A DNA stretch of 64,000 bases from positions 62,001 to 126,000 of the forward strand of contig CACYWZ010000003.1 in NCBI GenBank assembly GCA_902778325.1, written 5' to 3'. This DNA is from an uncultured Spirochaetaceae bacterium. GTDB taxonomy: Bacteria; Spirochaetota; Spirochaetia; Treponematales; Treponemataceae. Shown here piece after piece: positions 41,357 through 50,088 of the stretch (the stretch's first letter is position 1; the number at the start of each line of letters is the position of its first letter). Under the pieces are notes generated by a model, which saw only the letters and a list, made by a program, of their open reading frames with translations, was not told the origin of the DNA and did no database searches. The position numbers and the translations under genes were made by a program.

Positions 41357-42832
41357 TCACACCACAGGCTTCATTGCGGTCATGTAAGCGCGGAGCTTGC
41401 GACCAACAACTTCAATCGGGTGATTGCGGATTTCTGCGTTTACAGTAACAAGCTGCATATTCGGAACAGCAGTGCAGGCGTTTGAAAGCCCCTTTCCGAT
41501 AACCTCAGTCGTAACACCAGCCATAAAGTCCTTCAAGAGCGGAACAGCAGCATTTGCGAACAAGTAGCAACCATATTCCGCAGTATCAGAAATAACGCGG
41601 TTCATCTCATAAAGGCGTTTGCGGTCGATGAGGTTTGCGATGAGAGGAACTTCGTGCAAACTTTCGTAGTATGCGCTCTCTTCCTTGATACCAGCGTCAA
41701 CCATCGTCTCGAACGCAAGTTCACAGCCAGCCTTGACCATAGCAACAAGCAAAATGCCCTTGTCGAAATACTCCTGCTCGCTGATTTCCTCGCTACTTTC
41801 CGCTGTTGACTCGAAAGCAAGCTTTCCTGTCTCTTCGCGCCAAGTCAAGAGGTCGTGGTCTTTGTTCGCCCAGTCCTTCATCATCGTTGAGCTGAACTTT
41901 CCAGAGATAATGTCGTCCATGTGCTTCTGATAAAGAGGAGCAAGAATCTTCTTGAGCTCTTTTGAAAGCTCGTTCGCCTTGATTTTTGCAGGGTTAGAAA
42001 GTCTGTCCATCATGTTCGTGATGCCGCCCCACTTCAAAGCCTCGCTGACAACGTTCCAGCCGTGCATCAAGAGCTTTGTCGCATACTCAGGAGCGATGCC
42101 CTCGCTTACCATCTTGTCGTAGCAAAGAATTGTGCCTGTCTGGAGCATACCGCAAAGAATAGTCTGCTCGCCCATAAGGTCGCTCTTTACCTCAGCAACA
42201 AAAGAAGACTCAAGAACACCCGCTTTGCTTCCTCCCATACCTACAGCCAAAGCCTTGGCATAAGCCCAGCCCTTGCCCTCTGGGTCGTTTACAGGGTGAA
42301 CAGCGATAAGGTCAGGAACACCGAAACCGCGCTCAAACTCGTGCCAAACCTCCGTTCCCGGTCCCTTTGGAGCGCACATCACAACAGTGATGTCCTTGCG
42401 GATTTGCATTCCCTCTTCAATCATATTGAAGCCGTGGCTGTACCAAAGAGCAGAGCCGTGCTTCATTCTCTTCATAACTTCTGTGATAACAGGAGTGTGC
42501 TGCTTGTCCGGAGTGAGGTTTCCGACGAGGTCAGCAGTCGGAATAAGCTCATCGTAAGTGCCTACCTTGAAACCGTTCTCAGTCGCGTTCTTCCAGCTCT
42601 GACGCTTTTCAGTGATTGCGCTCTCGCGAAGTGCATAGCTAACATCAAGACCAGAAGCGCGAAGACACATACCCTGATTCAAGCCCTGAGCACCGCAGCC
42701 GACAATAACGATTTTCTTTCCCTGCAATGCCTTAACGCCATCAGCGAATTCCTCTTTCGCCATGCTTCTACAATGACCGAGCTGCAATCTTGCCTCTCTC
42801 CACGGAATTGAGTTGAAATAATTCTCACCCAT
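41357..42832 (-). CDS. ilvC: Ketol-acid reductoisomerase, class II
   Basis: A 491-residue enzyme that converts acetolactate to dihydroxy-isovalerate in branched-chain amino acid synthesis. The length and duplicated C-terminal knotted domain are those of class II (E. coli-type) enzymes. NAD(P)H binding: [20 protein letters not shown], followed by [15 protein letters not shown], whose Arg/Lys/Ser set suits NADPH. Metal-site residues occur in [14 protein letters not shown] and [22 protein letters not shown] lies 9 nt before the ATG. It is monocistronic, far from ilvB. Confidence 0.96.
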   Translation of the reverse strand: MGENYFNSIPWREARLQLGHCRSMAKEEFADGVKALQGKKIVIVGCGAQGLNQGMCLRASGLDVSYALRESAITEKRQSWKNATENGFKVGTYDELIPTADLVGNLTPDKQHTPVITEVMKRMKHGSALWYSHGFNMIEEGMQIRKDITVVMCAPKGPGTEVWHEFERGFGVPDLIAVHPVNDPEGKGWAYAKALAVGMGGSKAGVLESSFVAEVKSDLMGEQTILCGMLQTGTILCYDKMVSEGIAPEYATKLLMHGWNVVSEALKWGGITNMMDRLSNPAKIKANELSKELKKILAPLYQKHMDDIISGKFSSTMMKDWANKDHDLLTWREETGKLAFESTAESSEEISEQEYFDKGILLVAMVKAGCELAFETMVDAGIKEESAYYESLHEVPLIANLIDRKRLYEMNRVISDTAEYGCYLFANAAVPLLKDFMAGVTTEVIGKGLSNACTAVPNMQLVTVNAEIRNHPIEVVGRKLRAYMTAMKPVV

Positions 42833-42954
42833 TTTGGTACACTCCTATAAAATTATTTTACAGTTTTGAAGTATAGCACAAGCACTGTAGTGCGTAAAGT
42901 GAAATGATTTCATCGCGGTATTGCACTTTTTGCAATATAGAAAATCCCAAAATG

Positions 42955-43113
42955 CTGTCTGGACGTTCGGACGACCTTTTGGGATTTGTGAATTGCTTGT
43001 CGGAACGTTCGGACGAGCTTTTGGGAAATGGAAAAACGCTGTCGGGACATTCGGACGAGCTTTTGGGATTTGGAAAAACGCTGTCGGGACATTCGGGCGA
43101 GCATTTTCCAATT
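42955..43113. repeat. 42-bp tandem array, four units
   Basis: Units beginning CTGTCGGGACATTCGGACGA start at 42955, 42996, 43039 and 43081 (41, 43, 42 bp) and include AGCTTTTGGGATTTGGAAAA. It lies between the ilvC start and the stop of the oxidoreductase gene, both on the minus strand. 42833-42954 holds no other feature I can name beyond the ilvC SD. Confidence 0.9.
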
Positions 43114-43141
43114 TGAAAAAGTGAAAAACGTTGTTCTTTCT

Positions 43142-44260
43142 TTACGAAATCATATTTTTTATTTCTTCGAGGATTGAAAGAGCGTCGATTCCGTTTTGCA
43201 ACGTTGATTTCAGGCTCGCTTTTCCGTCAAGAAAATCGACTGCATTCTGAACCATATTCGAAAAATAAAGTGTCTGCTGCGGCATTTTGACGGCTGAGTC
43301 AGGAGAGAGCGATTTGAAGCCCGTGTAAAGCGTGGAAGGCGCACTTTTGAAAACGTTTAGATAGCCGTTTCCGATGAGGATTCGACCTTGTGTGCCTCGA
43401 ATGTCGATGTCGAAGCCAAAATAATTGCTCCTTCCGCTAAGTCCGATTGTAACAAGCGGGCAAACGCTCGTTTCAAAGACGGCGGTAAGATTTCTGACGC
43501 TGCCGTTCTCGTCTTTCCAGATTCCTCTGACTGTGGGTTTTTGGAGGATTGGACGGCGGAGCGTTTTTTGCGCTTTGCTCAAAAGCCCTGACTGCGCGAC
43601 TTCTTCTTTTTTTGTTTCGTCTTCGTCCAAAAGTTCTTCGAGCAAGAACTGAACGATGTCGACAAGATGCGTCCCGTCGTGGATTAGCGAATAGTTGCCC
43701 GTGCTTTCTTCGGCTTTGTCGTAAACTTTGAGAGAAGAGGAGAGCAGGGCGTTGACGCTTTGGATTTCGCCGATTTTTTTCATATACATTCGGGCAATCG
43801 CGTAATCTTCTGCAAAGCGGCGCTCGTGATTTATGAGGATTGGAACGCCGTTTTTCTCGGCTTCGTCTTTTATCAAAAGGGCGTCTTTGACGCAGAGTGC
43901 GACAGGTTTTTCCAAAATCAAAAGTTTTGGCTTTGCACTAATTGCTTCAAGCGCTACTTTGAGGTGATTGTCTTCGTTCACGGCGACTGTAACGATGTCG
44001 GGCTTGTGGCGGGCAAAAAGATTTGCTGTGTTCAGGTAGGCCGGGAGCGGATAATTTGCTGTGTGCCATTCTTCTGCGCGGCTCAAGTCGGTGTCGCAGC
44101 CAGCGATTAACTTGATTCTGTCGTTTTCTGCGAGCGCGGCTGTGTGGGACGCGGGCTGCTCTCGCTTTTTGTCGAGGGCGAGGCTGTAGCCGATTCGTCC
44201 CAAGCCGATTATTGCGGCGGTGTACGTTGGTCTTTTTGATTTAGAAAATATCGGAAACAT
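43142..44260 (-). CDS. Gfo/Idh/MocA family oxidoreductase
   Basis: A 372-residue NAD(P)-dependent sugar dehydrogenase-like protein. The N-terminal Rossmann motif is AAIIGLGRIGYSLALD, and the family signature LLILEKPVALCVKDAL contains the EKP catalytic Lys. The C-terminal beta-sheet domain includes YSLIHDGTHLVDIVQFLLEE, whose DGTHLVD matches the catalytic GxHxxD region. Substrates are usually sugars or cyclitols. ATG 44260 (MFPIFSKSK) is chosen; there is no SD, and GATAAT ends 6 nt upstream, so it may be leaderless. A TTG at 44287 would lie inside the upstream terminator. Confidence 0.82.
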   Translation of the reverse strand: MFPIFSKSKRPTYTAAIIGLGRIGYSLALDKKREQPASHTAALAENDRIKLIAGCDTDLSRAEEWHTANYPLPAYLNTANLFARHKPDIVTVAVNEDNHLKVALEAISAKPKLLILEKPVALCVKDALLIKDEAEKNGVPILINHERRFAEDYAIARMYMKKIGEIQSVNALLSSSLKVYDKAEESTGNYSLIHDGTHLVDIVQFLLEELLDEDETKKEEVAQSGLLSKAQKTLRRPILQKPTVRGIWKDENGSVRNLTAVFETSVCPLVTIGLSGRSNYFGFDIDIRGTQGRILIGNGYLNVFKSAPSTLYTGFKSLSPDSAVKMPQQTLYFSNMVQNAVDFLDGKASLKSTLQNGIDALSILEEIKNMIS

Positions 44261-44285
44261 ATTTTGATTATCGGTTTTAGAAGGC

Positions 44286-44320
44286 AATAAAAAAAGGCTC
44301 TGCCTTATGGCAAAGCCTTC
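44286..44320 (-). terminator. Terminator of the small lipoprotein gene
   Basis: On the minus strand AAGGCTTTGCC and GGCAGAGCCTT pair around ATAA, followed by seven T, just after the stop at 44337. Confidence 0.9.
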
Positions 44321-44336
44321 GTAAAATCAAGAAGAT

Positions 44337-44531
44337 TTACTCCTCGACTACTGCTTCCTCTGCAGCTTCTTCAACAACAGCCTCTTCAGCAGCAGCTTCC
44401 TCTGTTGCCTCTTCTGCCTGAGCCTCTGCTGCAGGTGCTTCAGCTGCTGCTTCTTTTGTTGTTCCGCATGATGCGAAAGCAAGAACGCAAGCTGCTGCGC
44501 TAACCAAAGCGATAGATTTTACCAATTTCAT
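44337..44531 (-). CDS. Small Ala/Glu-rich lipoprotein
   Basis: A 64-residue lipoprotein. The signal peptide MKLVKSIALVSAAACVLAF ends in the lipobox FASC; the mature part is almost only Ala, Glu, Val and Thr (EEATEEAAAEEAVVEEAAEE), likely an acidic extended or helical rod. AAGGAG lies 7 nt before ATG 44531. A strong promoter, a short 5' UTR and a strong terminator make it an independent, probably abundant transcript. Its role could be structural (outer-membrane or peptidoglycan linker-like), which is inference. The repetitive codons may vary in number between strains. Confidence 0.8.
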   Translation of the reverse strand: MKLVKSIALVSAAACVLAFASCGTTKEAAAEAPAAEAQAEEATEEAAAEEAVVEEAAEEAVVEE

Positions 44532-44579
44532 AACGTAACTCCTTATCAACAAGCCCTTAAAAAGGCTGTCAATAATTCG

Positions 44580-44608
44580 ACTATACATCATATGCTTTTT
44601 TTGTTCAA
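44580..44608 (-). promoter_or_regulatory. Promoter of the small lipoprotein gene
   Basis: On the minus strand TTGAAC, a 17-nt spacer and TATAGT, 48 nt before the ATG. The 5' UTR contains a small AGCCTT-ttta-AGGGCT hairpin before the SD. Confidence 0.75.
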
Positions 44609-44750
44609 TAACCCCAAAGTTTATAGGTGTTTTTCAAGATGGCAGATTATGCATTGAAGGACAACACGTTGACGGAAGACCCGAACGACAAGAGAAATCG
44701 TTTATATATTGCCTTGTAAGGTTGTGAAATTATAGAAATTTGTGTAGGGC

Positions 44751-44819
44751 TTGCAAAGATATCGTTTGCAGCATTGCAAAGAGTGTGTGTGCAGTACTGC
44801 AAAGAGGTTGTTTGCAAGC
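44751..44819. repeat. 23-bp tandem array, three units
   Basis: Units of exactly 23 bp (44751-44773, 44774-44796, 44797-44819), consensus TTGCAAAGAGnnngTTTGCAG. Junctions form palindromes such as TTGCAGcaTTGCAA and TGCAGTACTGCA. It is in the divergent gap between the small lipoprotein and the first LRR gene. Confidence 0.8.
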
Positions 44820-44865
44820 CTTGCTCTGCTAAAAGGAGAAAGAATGACAACAGATGAAGTGCTAT

Positions 44866-44901
44866 GCCGTCTATGAGAGAGACCATAGGCGGCTTTTTTT
44901 T
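44866..44901 (+). terminator. Orphan LRR-cassette terminator
   Basis: GCCGTCTATG and CATAGGCGGC form a stem followed by eight T. It is the same terminator that follows each LRR gene, but here no plus-strand gene precedes it. It is likely a relic of a further LRR gene or part of a duplicated promoter cassette. Confidence 0.8.
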
Positions 44902-44958
44902 GCATAAGCGAGGGCTTTTCGGCTATATTATAGGCAATCAAATTTATGGAGAGTTTTT
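44902..44958 (+). promoter_or_regulatory. Promoter/SD cassette of LRR gene 1
   Basis: GCATAAGCGAGGGCTTTTCG, then TATATTATAG (-10 region 44924-44932), CAATCAAA and GGAGAG 8 nt before the ATG. Near-identical copies precede LRR genes 2 (46737-46795) and 3 (48213-48274). TTGCAT, overlapping the terminator T run, is a possible weak -35. Confidence 0.7.
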
Positions 44959-44960
44959 AG

Positions 44961-46673
44961 ATGGCTAATGAAGATGTGCTCAAAATCGAGAACGGCGTTG
45001 TGACGAAATGCGACGAAAACGCCGTAGACGTTGTTATTCCCGAGGGCGTGACGGAAATCGGCGGGTGGGCGTTCAATGGCTGCAAGTCGCTTACGTCCGT
45101 GGTTATCCCTGAGAGCGTGAAGAAAATCGGCTGGAATGCGTTCGAGGACTGCGAGTCGCTTTCGTCGGTGGTTATCCCTGCAAGCGTGACGGAAATCGGC
45201 GGGTGGGCGTTCAGTGGGTGCAAGTCGCTTTCGTCCGTGGTTATTCCTTCAAGCGTGACGGAAATCGGCAAGTGGGCGTTCGGGGGCTGCGAGTCGCTTT
45301 CGTCTGTGGTGATTGGCGAGGGCGTGACGAAAATCTGCGAGTATGCGTTCTGGGGCTGCAGGTCGCTTTCGTCGGTGGAGATTCCTTCGACCGTGACGTC
45401 AATCGGCGAAAAAGCGTTCGACGGTTGCAACGATGTGGAAAACGTCGTTTCCGCCTCCGCGTCGTTCCCGTTCAACGAGAAGACGCGAAAGCTCTACGAC
45501 GCTACGAAAAAGACGAAGAAGATCATCCTTGTTCTGACTGCGGCAAAGGAAGAGGCGAAGAAGGCGAAAATCGAGCAGGTGCAGAACGCTTCCGCGAGTG
45601 CCGTTCTCGACTCCATCTTGAGCGAACACAAAGCGGAGACCGAGGTTGTCAGAAACAAGACGGACGCATACCTTCGCGTGAAGGCTTCTGACTCAGGCAT
45701 TGAGATTTTGCTCCCCGACTCCAAGGTTCAGAAGTGGATGCAGACTCTCCCAAGGCTTCTCGACCTTGCCGCGACTGGTGCGGACGCTGGTGCATTGAGA
45801 AAATACGCCGCCGACTCCTCCCTTGAGGACGCAAGCCGCAAGTACGTCACGGTCTCTAAGGACGGAATCGTGAAGCTGAAGAAGGACGCGAAGCCCGTCT
45901 ATCTTGTCATTGGTGAGGGCGTGACGGAAATTGGCTATTATGCGTTCAGTAACTGCGAGTCGCTTTCGTCTGTTGTAATCCCCGAGGGCGTGACGGAAAT
46001 TGGCTATTATGCGTTCAAGGGCTGCGAGTCGCTTTCGTCGGTGGTTATTCCTGCGAGTGTGACGGAAATCGGCGCGGAGGCGTTCCGTGAGTGCAGGTCG
46101 CTTTCGTCTGTGGTTATCCCCGAGGGCGTGAAGAAAATCGGCGATTGGACGTTCCGTGAGTGCTGGTCGCTTTCGTCTGTGGAGTTCGGCGGTACTATGG
46201 CACAGTGGGAATCCGTGAAGGACAAAGAATTGAATCTGCTCCGATACATTCCTGCAAAGACCGTGAAATGCAGTGACGGCGAATGGCAGAAGCCAGTTGT
46301 TTTTGTTAAAAACGGCGTGGCTGTGGAGTGCCTGGATAAGAGTGCGACGAGCGTCACAATTCCCGAGGGCGTGACGAAAATCGACGACGGTGCGTTCTAT
46401 GGCTGCAAGTCGCTTACGTCCGTGGTTATTCATGCTGGCGTGACTAAAATCGGCTGGGGGGCGTTCAAGGGATGCGAGTCGCTTTCGTCTGTGGTTATCC
46501 CTGCTGGTGTGACGGAAATCGGCGAGAGGGCGTTCTTGGACTGCAAGTCGCTTTCGTCGGTGGAGTTCGGCGGCACTTTGGCGCAGTGGGAAGCAATTGA
46601 AAGAGGCGATGACTGGAACGAAGATGTTCCTGCAAAGACCGTGAAATGCACGGACGGGGAAGTGTCCCTGTAG
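44961..46673 (+). CDS. BspA-type leucine-rich-repeat protein 1
   Basis: A 570-residue LRR_5 (BspA/TpLRR) protein with 23-residue units of the form VVIPEGVTEIGxxAFxxCxSLSS. Six repeats cover about 25-162, four about 316-407 and three about 464-535. An unrelated helical insert lies between the first blocks (ILVLTAAKEEAKKAKIEQVQ, KWMQTLPRLLDLA). Two entry motifs (DVLKIENGVVTKCDENA, FVKNGVAVECLDKSA) and two EFGGTxAQWE caps divide it into modules. There is no signal peptide, unusual for BspA proteins that bind host matrix, so it is cytoplasmic or exported by another route. It has its own promoter and terminator. Confidence 0.85.
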   Translation: MANEDVLKIENGVVTKCDENAVDVVIPEGVTEIGGWAFNGCKSLTSVVIPESVKKIGWNAFEDCESLSSVVIPASVTEIGGWAFSGCKSLSSVVIPSSVTEIGKWAFGGCESLSSVVIGEGVTKICEYAFWGCRSLSSVEIPSTVTSIGEKAFDGCNDVENVVSASASFPFNEKTRKLYDATKKTKKIILVLTAAKEEAKKAKIEQVQNASASAVLDSILSEHKAETEVVRNKTDAYLRVKASDSGIEILLPDSKVQKWMQTLPRLLDLAATGADAGALRKYAADSSLEDASRKYVTVSKDGIVKLKKDAKPVYLVIGEGVTEIGYYAFSNCESLSSVVIPEGVTEIGYYAFKGCESLSSVVIPASVTEIGAEAFRECRSLSSVVIPEGVKKIGDWTFRECWSLSSVEFGGTMAQWESVKDKELNLLRYIPAKTVKCSDGEWQKPVVFVKNGVAVECLDKSATSVTIPEGVTKIDDGAFYGCKSLTSVVIHAGVTKIGWGAFKGCESLSSVVIPAGVTEIGERAFLDCKSLSSVEFGGTLAQWEAIERGDDWNEDVPAKTVKCTDGEVSL

Positions 46674-46699
46674 GCTTAAAATAGCGGATAGCAAAGAAG

Positions 46700-46738
46700 T
46701 GCTGTCTATGCGAAAGACCATAGGCGGTATTTTTTTTG
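46700..46738 (+). terminator. Terminator of LRR gene 1
   Basis: GCTGTCTATG and CATAGGCGGT pair around CGAAAGAC, followed by ATTTTTTTT. It lies in a 122-nt gap nearly identical to the gap after LRR gene 2. Confidence 0.8.
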
Positions 46739-46795
46739 CATAAGCGAGGGCTTTCGGATATATTATAGACAATCAAACATAAAAGGAGATTTTAG

Positions 46796-48151
46796 ATGGC
46801 TAATGAAGATGTTCTCACAATCGAGAACGGTGTTGTGGAGGAATGCGACGAAAACGCCGTAGACGTTGTTATCCCTGAGGGCGTGAAGAAAATCGGCAAT
46901 AGTGCGTTCAGGGGCTGCAAGTCGCTTTTGTCTGTGGAGTTCGGCGGCTCTATTGCGCAGTGGGAAGCCGTGAAGGGCAAGCAGTGGCTTCTGAAATATG
47001 TTTCTGCAAAGACCGTGAAATGCAGTGACGGGGAATGGCAGAAGCCCTCTCTGTTGCTGGTTGAAAACGGCGTGCTGGCGAAGTGCCTCGATGAGAGTGC
47101 GCCGAGCATCACAATCCCTGAGAGCGTGACGGAAATCGGCAATGGGGCGTTCTTAACGTGCAAGTCGCTTTCGTCTGTGGTTATTCCTGCGAGCGTGAAG
47201 AAAATCGGCGTGAGGGCGTTCGCTGTCTGCAAGTCGCTTTCGTCTGTGGTTATTGGTGAGGGCGTGACGGAAATAGGCGAGGGTGCGTTCTATGGCTGCA
47301 AGTCGCTTACGTCTGTGGTTATTGGTGAGAGCGTGACGAAAATCGGCGATAGTGCGTTCTGGGACTGCGAGTCGCTTTCGTCTGTGGTTATTCCTGCGAG
47401 TGTGAAGGAAATCGGCGATAGTGCGTTCTGGGGCTGCGAGTCGCTTTCGTCTGTGGTTATTCCTGCGAGCGTGACGGAAATCGGCGATTGGGCGTTCAAT
47501 GACTGCGAGTCGCTTTCGTCGGTGGAGTTCGGCGGAACGATGGCGCAGTGGGAAGCCGTGAAGGGCAAGCATAATCTTCTGGAATACGTTCCTGCAAAGA
47601 CCGTGAAATGCAGTGACGACGAATGGCAGAAGCCTGCTGTTCTGGTTGAAAACGGCGTATTGATGAAGTGCTTTGATAATAGTGCGACGAGTGTCACAAT
47701 TCCTGAGGGCGTGACAGAAATCGGCTATGAGGCGTTCGCTTACTGCGATTCGCTTACGTCTGTGGTGATTGGCGAGGGCGTGACGAAAATCGGCAATAAT
47801 GCGTTCTTAGAATGCACGTCGCTCAAGTCGGTGGTGATTGGTGAGGGCGTGACGGAAATTGGCGAGCATGCGTTCCGTAATTGCGAGTCGCTTACGTCTG
47901 TGGTTATTCCTGAGGGCGTGAAGGAAATCGGCGAGGAGGCGTTCTGTTGGTGCAAGTCGCTTGAGTCGGTGGTTATCCCCGAGGGCGTGACGGAAATCGG
48001 CGATGGTGCGTTCGAGGGCTGCGAGTCGCTTACGTCGTTGGAGTTCGGCGGAACGAGGGCGCAGTGGGAAGCAATTGACAGAGGCTATGACTGGCAAATA
48101 GGCGTTCTCGCAGAGACCGTGAAATGCACGGACGGGGAAGTGTCCCTGTAG
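46796..48151 (+). CDS. BspA-type leucine-rich-repeat protein 2
   Basis: A 451-residue LRR_5 protein with the same start (MANEDVLTIENGVVEECDEN) and end (VKCTDGEVSL) as protein 1. It consists of three modules, each an entry motif, a run of 23-residue repeats (one, six and five) and an EFGGxxAQWEA cap with VKCSDGEWQKP. The helical insert of proteins 1 and 3 is absent. Adjacent 69-bp units around 47330-47500 are almost identical in DNA, so unit number is likely unstable. No signal peptide. AAGGAG lies 9 nt before the ATG. Confidence 0.85.
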   Translation: MANEDVLTIENGVVEECDENAVDVVIPEGVKKIGNSAFRGCKSLLSVEFGGSIAQWEAVKGKQWLLKYVSAKTVKCSDGEWQKPSLLLVENGVLAKCLDESAPSITIPESVTEIGNGAFLTCKSLSSVVIPASVKKIGVRAFAVCKSLSSVVIGEGVTEIGEGAFYGCKSLTSVVIGESVTKIGDSAFWDCESLSSVVIPASVKEIGDSAFWGCESLSSVVIPASVTEIGDWAFNDCESLSSVEFGGTMAQWEAVKGKHNLLEYVPAKTVKCSDDEWQKPAVLVENGVLMKCFDNSATSVTIPEGVTEIGYEAFAYCDSLTSVVIGEGVTKIGNNAFLECTSLKSVVIGEGVTEIGEHAFRNCESLTSVVIPEGVKEIGEEAFCWCKSLESVVIPEGVTEIGDGAFEGCESLTSLEFGGTRAQWEAIDRGYDWQIGVLAETVKCTDGEVSL

Positions 48152-48177
48152 GCTTAAAATAGCGGATAGCAAAGAAG

Positions 48178-48216
48178 TGCTGTCTATGCGAAAGACCATA
48201 GGCGGCGTTTTTTTTG
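48178..48216 (+). terminator. Terminator of LRR gene 2
   Basis: GCTGTCTATG and CATAGGCGGC with CGAAAGAC loop, followed by GTTTTTTTT, within the second copy of the intergenic cassette. Confidence 0.8.
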
Positions 48217-48274
48217 CATAAGAGAGGGCTTTTCGGCTATATTATAGACAATCAAATATATGGAGAGTTTTTAG

Positions 48275-49960
48275 ATGGCTAATGAAGATGTGCTAAAAAT
48301 CACGAAGGGCGTTGTTACAGAATGCGACAGAAGCGCGAAGAACGTGGTTATTCCTGACGGCGTGACGGAAATCGGAGAGAGGGCGTTCAGCAAATGTTGG
48401 GAGCGTCTTGAGTCCGTGGTAATTCCAAAAAGCGTGACTAAAATCGACGGCAGTGCGTTTTATGGCTGTGGGCATCTTAAGTCTGTGGTGATAGGCGAGG
48501 GCGTTACAGAAATCGGTGAATATGCGTTTATGGGCTGTCATTCGCTTGAGAGCGTGGTTATTCCTGATAGCGTGAAGCAAATTGGCTCTATGGCGTTTCA
48601 AGATTGCGCTGCGCTAAAGTCAATTGTGATTCCCAAGAACGTTGAGAAAATGGAAAACGAGACCTTTAACGGGTGCTACAATCTGGAGAGCGTGGAGATT
48701 TGTGGTGGTGTGACAGAAGTCATTTCATGGGATGTATTTACGGGCTGCCATGCGCTTAAGTCTGTGGTGATAGGCGAGGGCGTGAAGCGTATTTTGGGTG
48801 ATGCGTTCTGTGAGTGTATCGCGCTTAAGTCTTTGGTGCTTCCTTCAACCTTGACCCATATCGATAAAAGTGCGTTCAAAGACTGCAACGATGTTGAAGA
48901 GATTGTGTCTGCTTCTCCTCTCTTCCCGTTCGACGAGCAAAAAGGCATACTCTACGACGCGACAAGTCAGAAAAAAGTGACTCTTATCACGTCGGCAAAA
49001 GCAAGAGCGAAGAAGGCGAAAATCCAGCAGGTGCAGAAAGCGGGTGCGACTGCGGTTCTCGAGTCGATTTTGAGCGAACACCACGTTGAGAACGTGCAGG
49101 TGAGAAATACAGGGAACGAGCAGTTCGTGGCTATTCCTGCTATTGACGGCGGAATTGAGGTGTGTTTGGGGAATGCAAATGTGTCAAAGTGGATGCAGAC
49201 GCTTCCTGTTCTTTTGGACAAGGCAAATGCAAAGGGCAGTGCAAAGGAACTTCGTGAATATGCAAAAGCGAACGGTCTCCCTGACTCAACTAACAAACAC
49301 CTGAAGATTTCTCAGGACGGCTCTATCAAGTTGAAAAAAGATGCAAAGCCTGTTCATATTGCCATTCCTGACGGTGTAGTAGATATTGGTGATTTGTTCA
49401 ATGACTGCAAATCTCTTGTGTCAGTGGCGCTTGGCGAGGGTATGACGGAAATCAGTTCTCGTGCTTTTGACGGTTGCTCATCGCTTAAATTAGTGGTAAT
49501 TCCTGCAAGCGTTACTAAAATCAGCTCTCGTGCTTTCTTTGAGTGCTCATCGCTTTCATCGGTGATACTTCCTGAGGGCGTAACGGAAATCGGTGGTTTT
49601 GCGTTTTCTCGTTGCGAATCGCTTAAGTCAATGGTAATTCCTAAAGGTGTTACTAAAATCGACGAGGGTGAGTTCGAATTCTGCGAGTCGCTTTCGTCGG
49701 TGGTTATCCCTGCAAGCGTGACGGAAATCGGCGGGTGGGCGTTCAGTGGCTGCAAGTCGCTTGAGTCTGTGAAGTTACCAAAAAGCCTAAAGACTCTTGG
49801 TTCGTGGCTCTTTTATGATTGCACTTCGCTCACGGAAATCGTGTTCAGTGGCACGATGGCGCAATGGGAAGCAATAGAGAAAAAAGATGGTGAAATGGCA
49901 TGGAATACTAGTTGTCCTGTGACTGTGGTGAAATGCAGTGACGGAAAAGTTTCGCTGTAA
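48275..49960 (+). CDS. BspA-type leucine-rich-repeat protein 3
   Basis: A 561-residue LRR_5 protein. Eight repeats cover about residues 24-207, followed by the same kind of helical insert as in protein 1 (KARAKKAKIQQVQKAGATA, SKWMQTLPVLLDKA), then seven repeats and the cap FSGTMAQWEAI. It starts MANEDVLKITKGVVTECDR, without signal peptide. Most of its DNA uses different codons from genes 1 and 2, but 49681-49762 matches gene 1 at 45149-45230 in 81 of 82 bases, which points to recent gene conversion. GGAGAG precedes the ATG by 8 nt. Confidence 0.85.
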   Translation: MANEDVLKITKGVVTECDRSAKNVVIPDGVTEIGERAFSKCWERLESVVIPKSVTKIDGSAFYGCGHLKSVVIGEGVTEIGEYAFMGCHSLESVVIPDSVKQIGSMAFQDCAALKSIVIPKNVEKMENETFNGCYNLESVEICGGVTEVISWDVFTGCHALKSVVIGEGVKRILGDAFCECIALKSLVLPSTLTHIDKSAFKDCNDVEEIVSASPLFPFDEQKGILYDATSQKKVTLITSAKARAKKAKIQQVQKAGATAVLESILSEHHVENVQVRNTGNEQFVAIPAIDGGIEVCLGNANVSKWMQTLPVLLDKANAKGSAKELREYAKANGLPDSTNKHLKISQDGSIKLKKDAKPVHIAIPDGVVDIGDLFNDCKSLVSVALGEGMTEISSRAFDGCSSLKLVVIPASVTKISSRAFFECSSLSSVILPEGVTEIGGFAFSRCESLKSMVIPKGVTKIDEGEFEFCESLSSVVIPASVTEIGGWAFSGCKSLESVKLPKSLKTLGSWLFYDCTSLTEIVFSGTMAQWEAIEKKDGEMAWNTSCPVTVVKCSDGKVSL

Positions 49961-49985
49961 GCTTAAAATAACGGATAGCAAAGAA

Positions 49986-50023
49986 GTGCCGTCTATGAGA
50001 GAAAGACCATAGGCGGCACTTTT
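49986..50023 (+). terminator. Terminator of LRR gene 3
   Basis: AGTGCCGTCTATG and CATAGGCGGCACT form a 13-bp stem, followed by TTTGTTTT. The cassette promoter half is missing here; dnaE follows. Confidence 0.85.
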
Positions 50024-50051
50024 GTTTTGGCAATAGTGAGTATAACTTTTG

Positions 50052-50081
50052 TTGCACCAAGAAAGCGTTTTACGCTACAAT
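50052..50081 (+). promoter_or_regulatory. Promoter of dnaE, leaderless spacing
   Basis: TTGCAC (50052-50057), an 18-nt spacer and TACAAT (50076-50081). The ATG follows after 7 nt. Confidence 0.65.
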
Positions 50082-50088
50082 ATGTTGT

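Noticed and set aside
42062..42811. 249-residue plus-strand frame opposite ilvC
   Set aside because: ilvC is unambiguous on the other strand; the shadow frame shows no family features.
44844..44876. 10-codon frame MTTDEVLCRL with a good SD
   Set aside because: It ends within a terminator stem, and equivalent positions before the other LRR genes are not open in the same way. Too short to claim as a gene.
45693..46772. Long minus-strand frames across all three LRR genes (TDESDSQPLNAH-type peptides)
   Set aside because: They are shadows of the LRR repeats, created by the repeated codons on the plus strand, and have no initiation signals.
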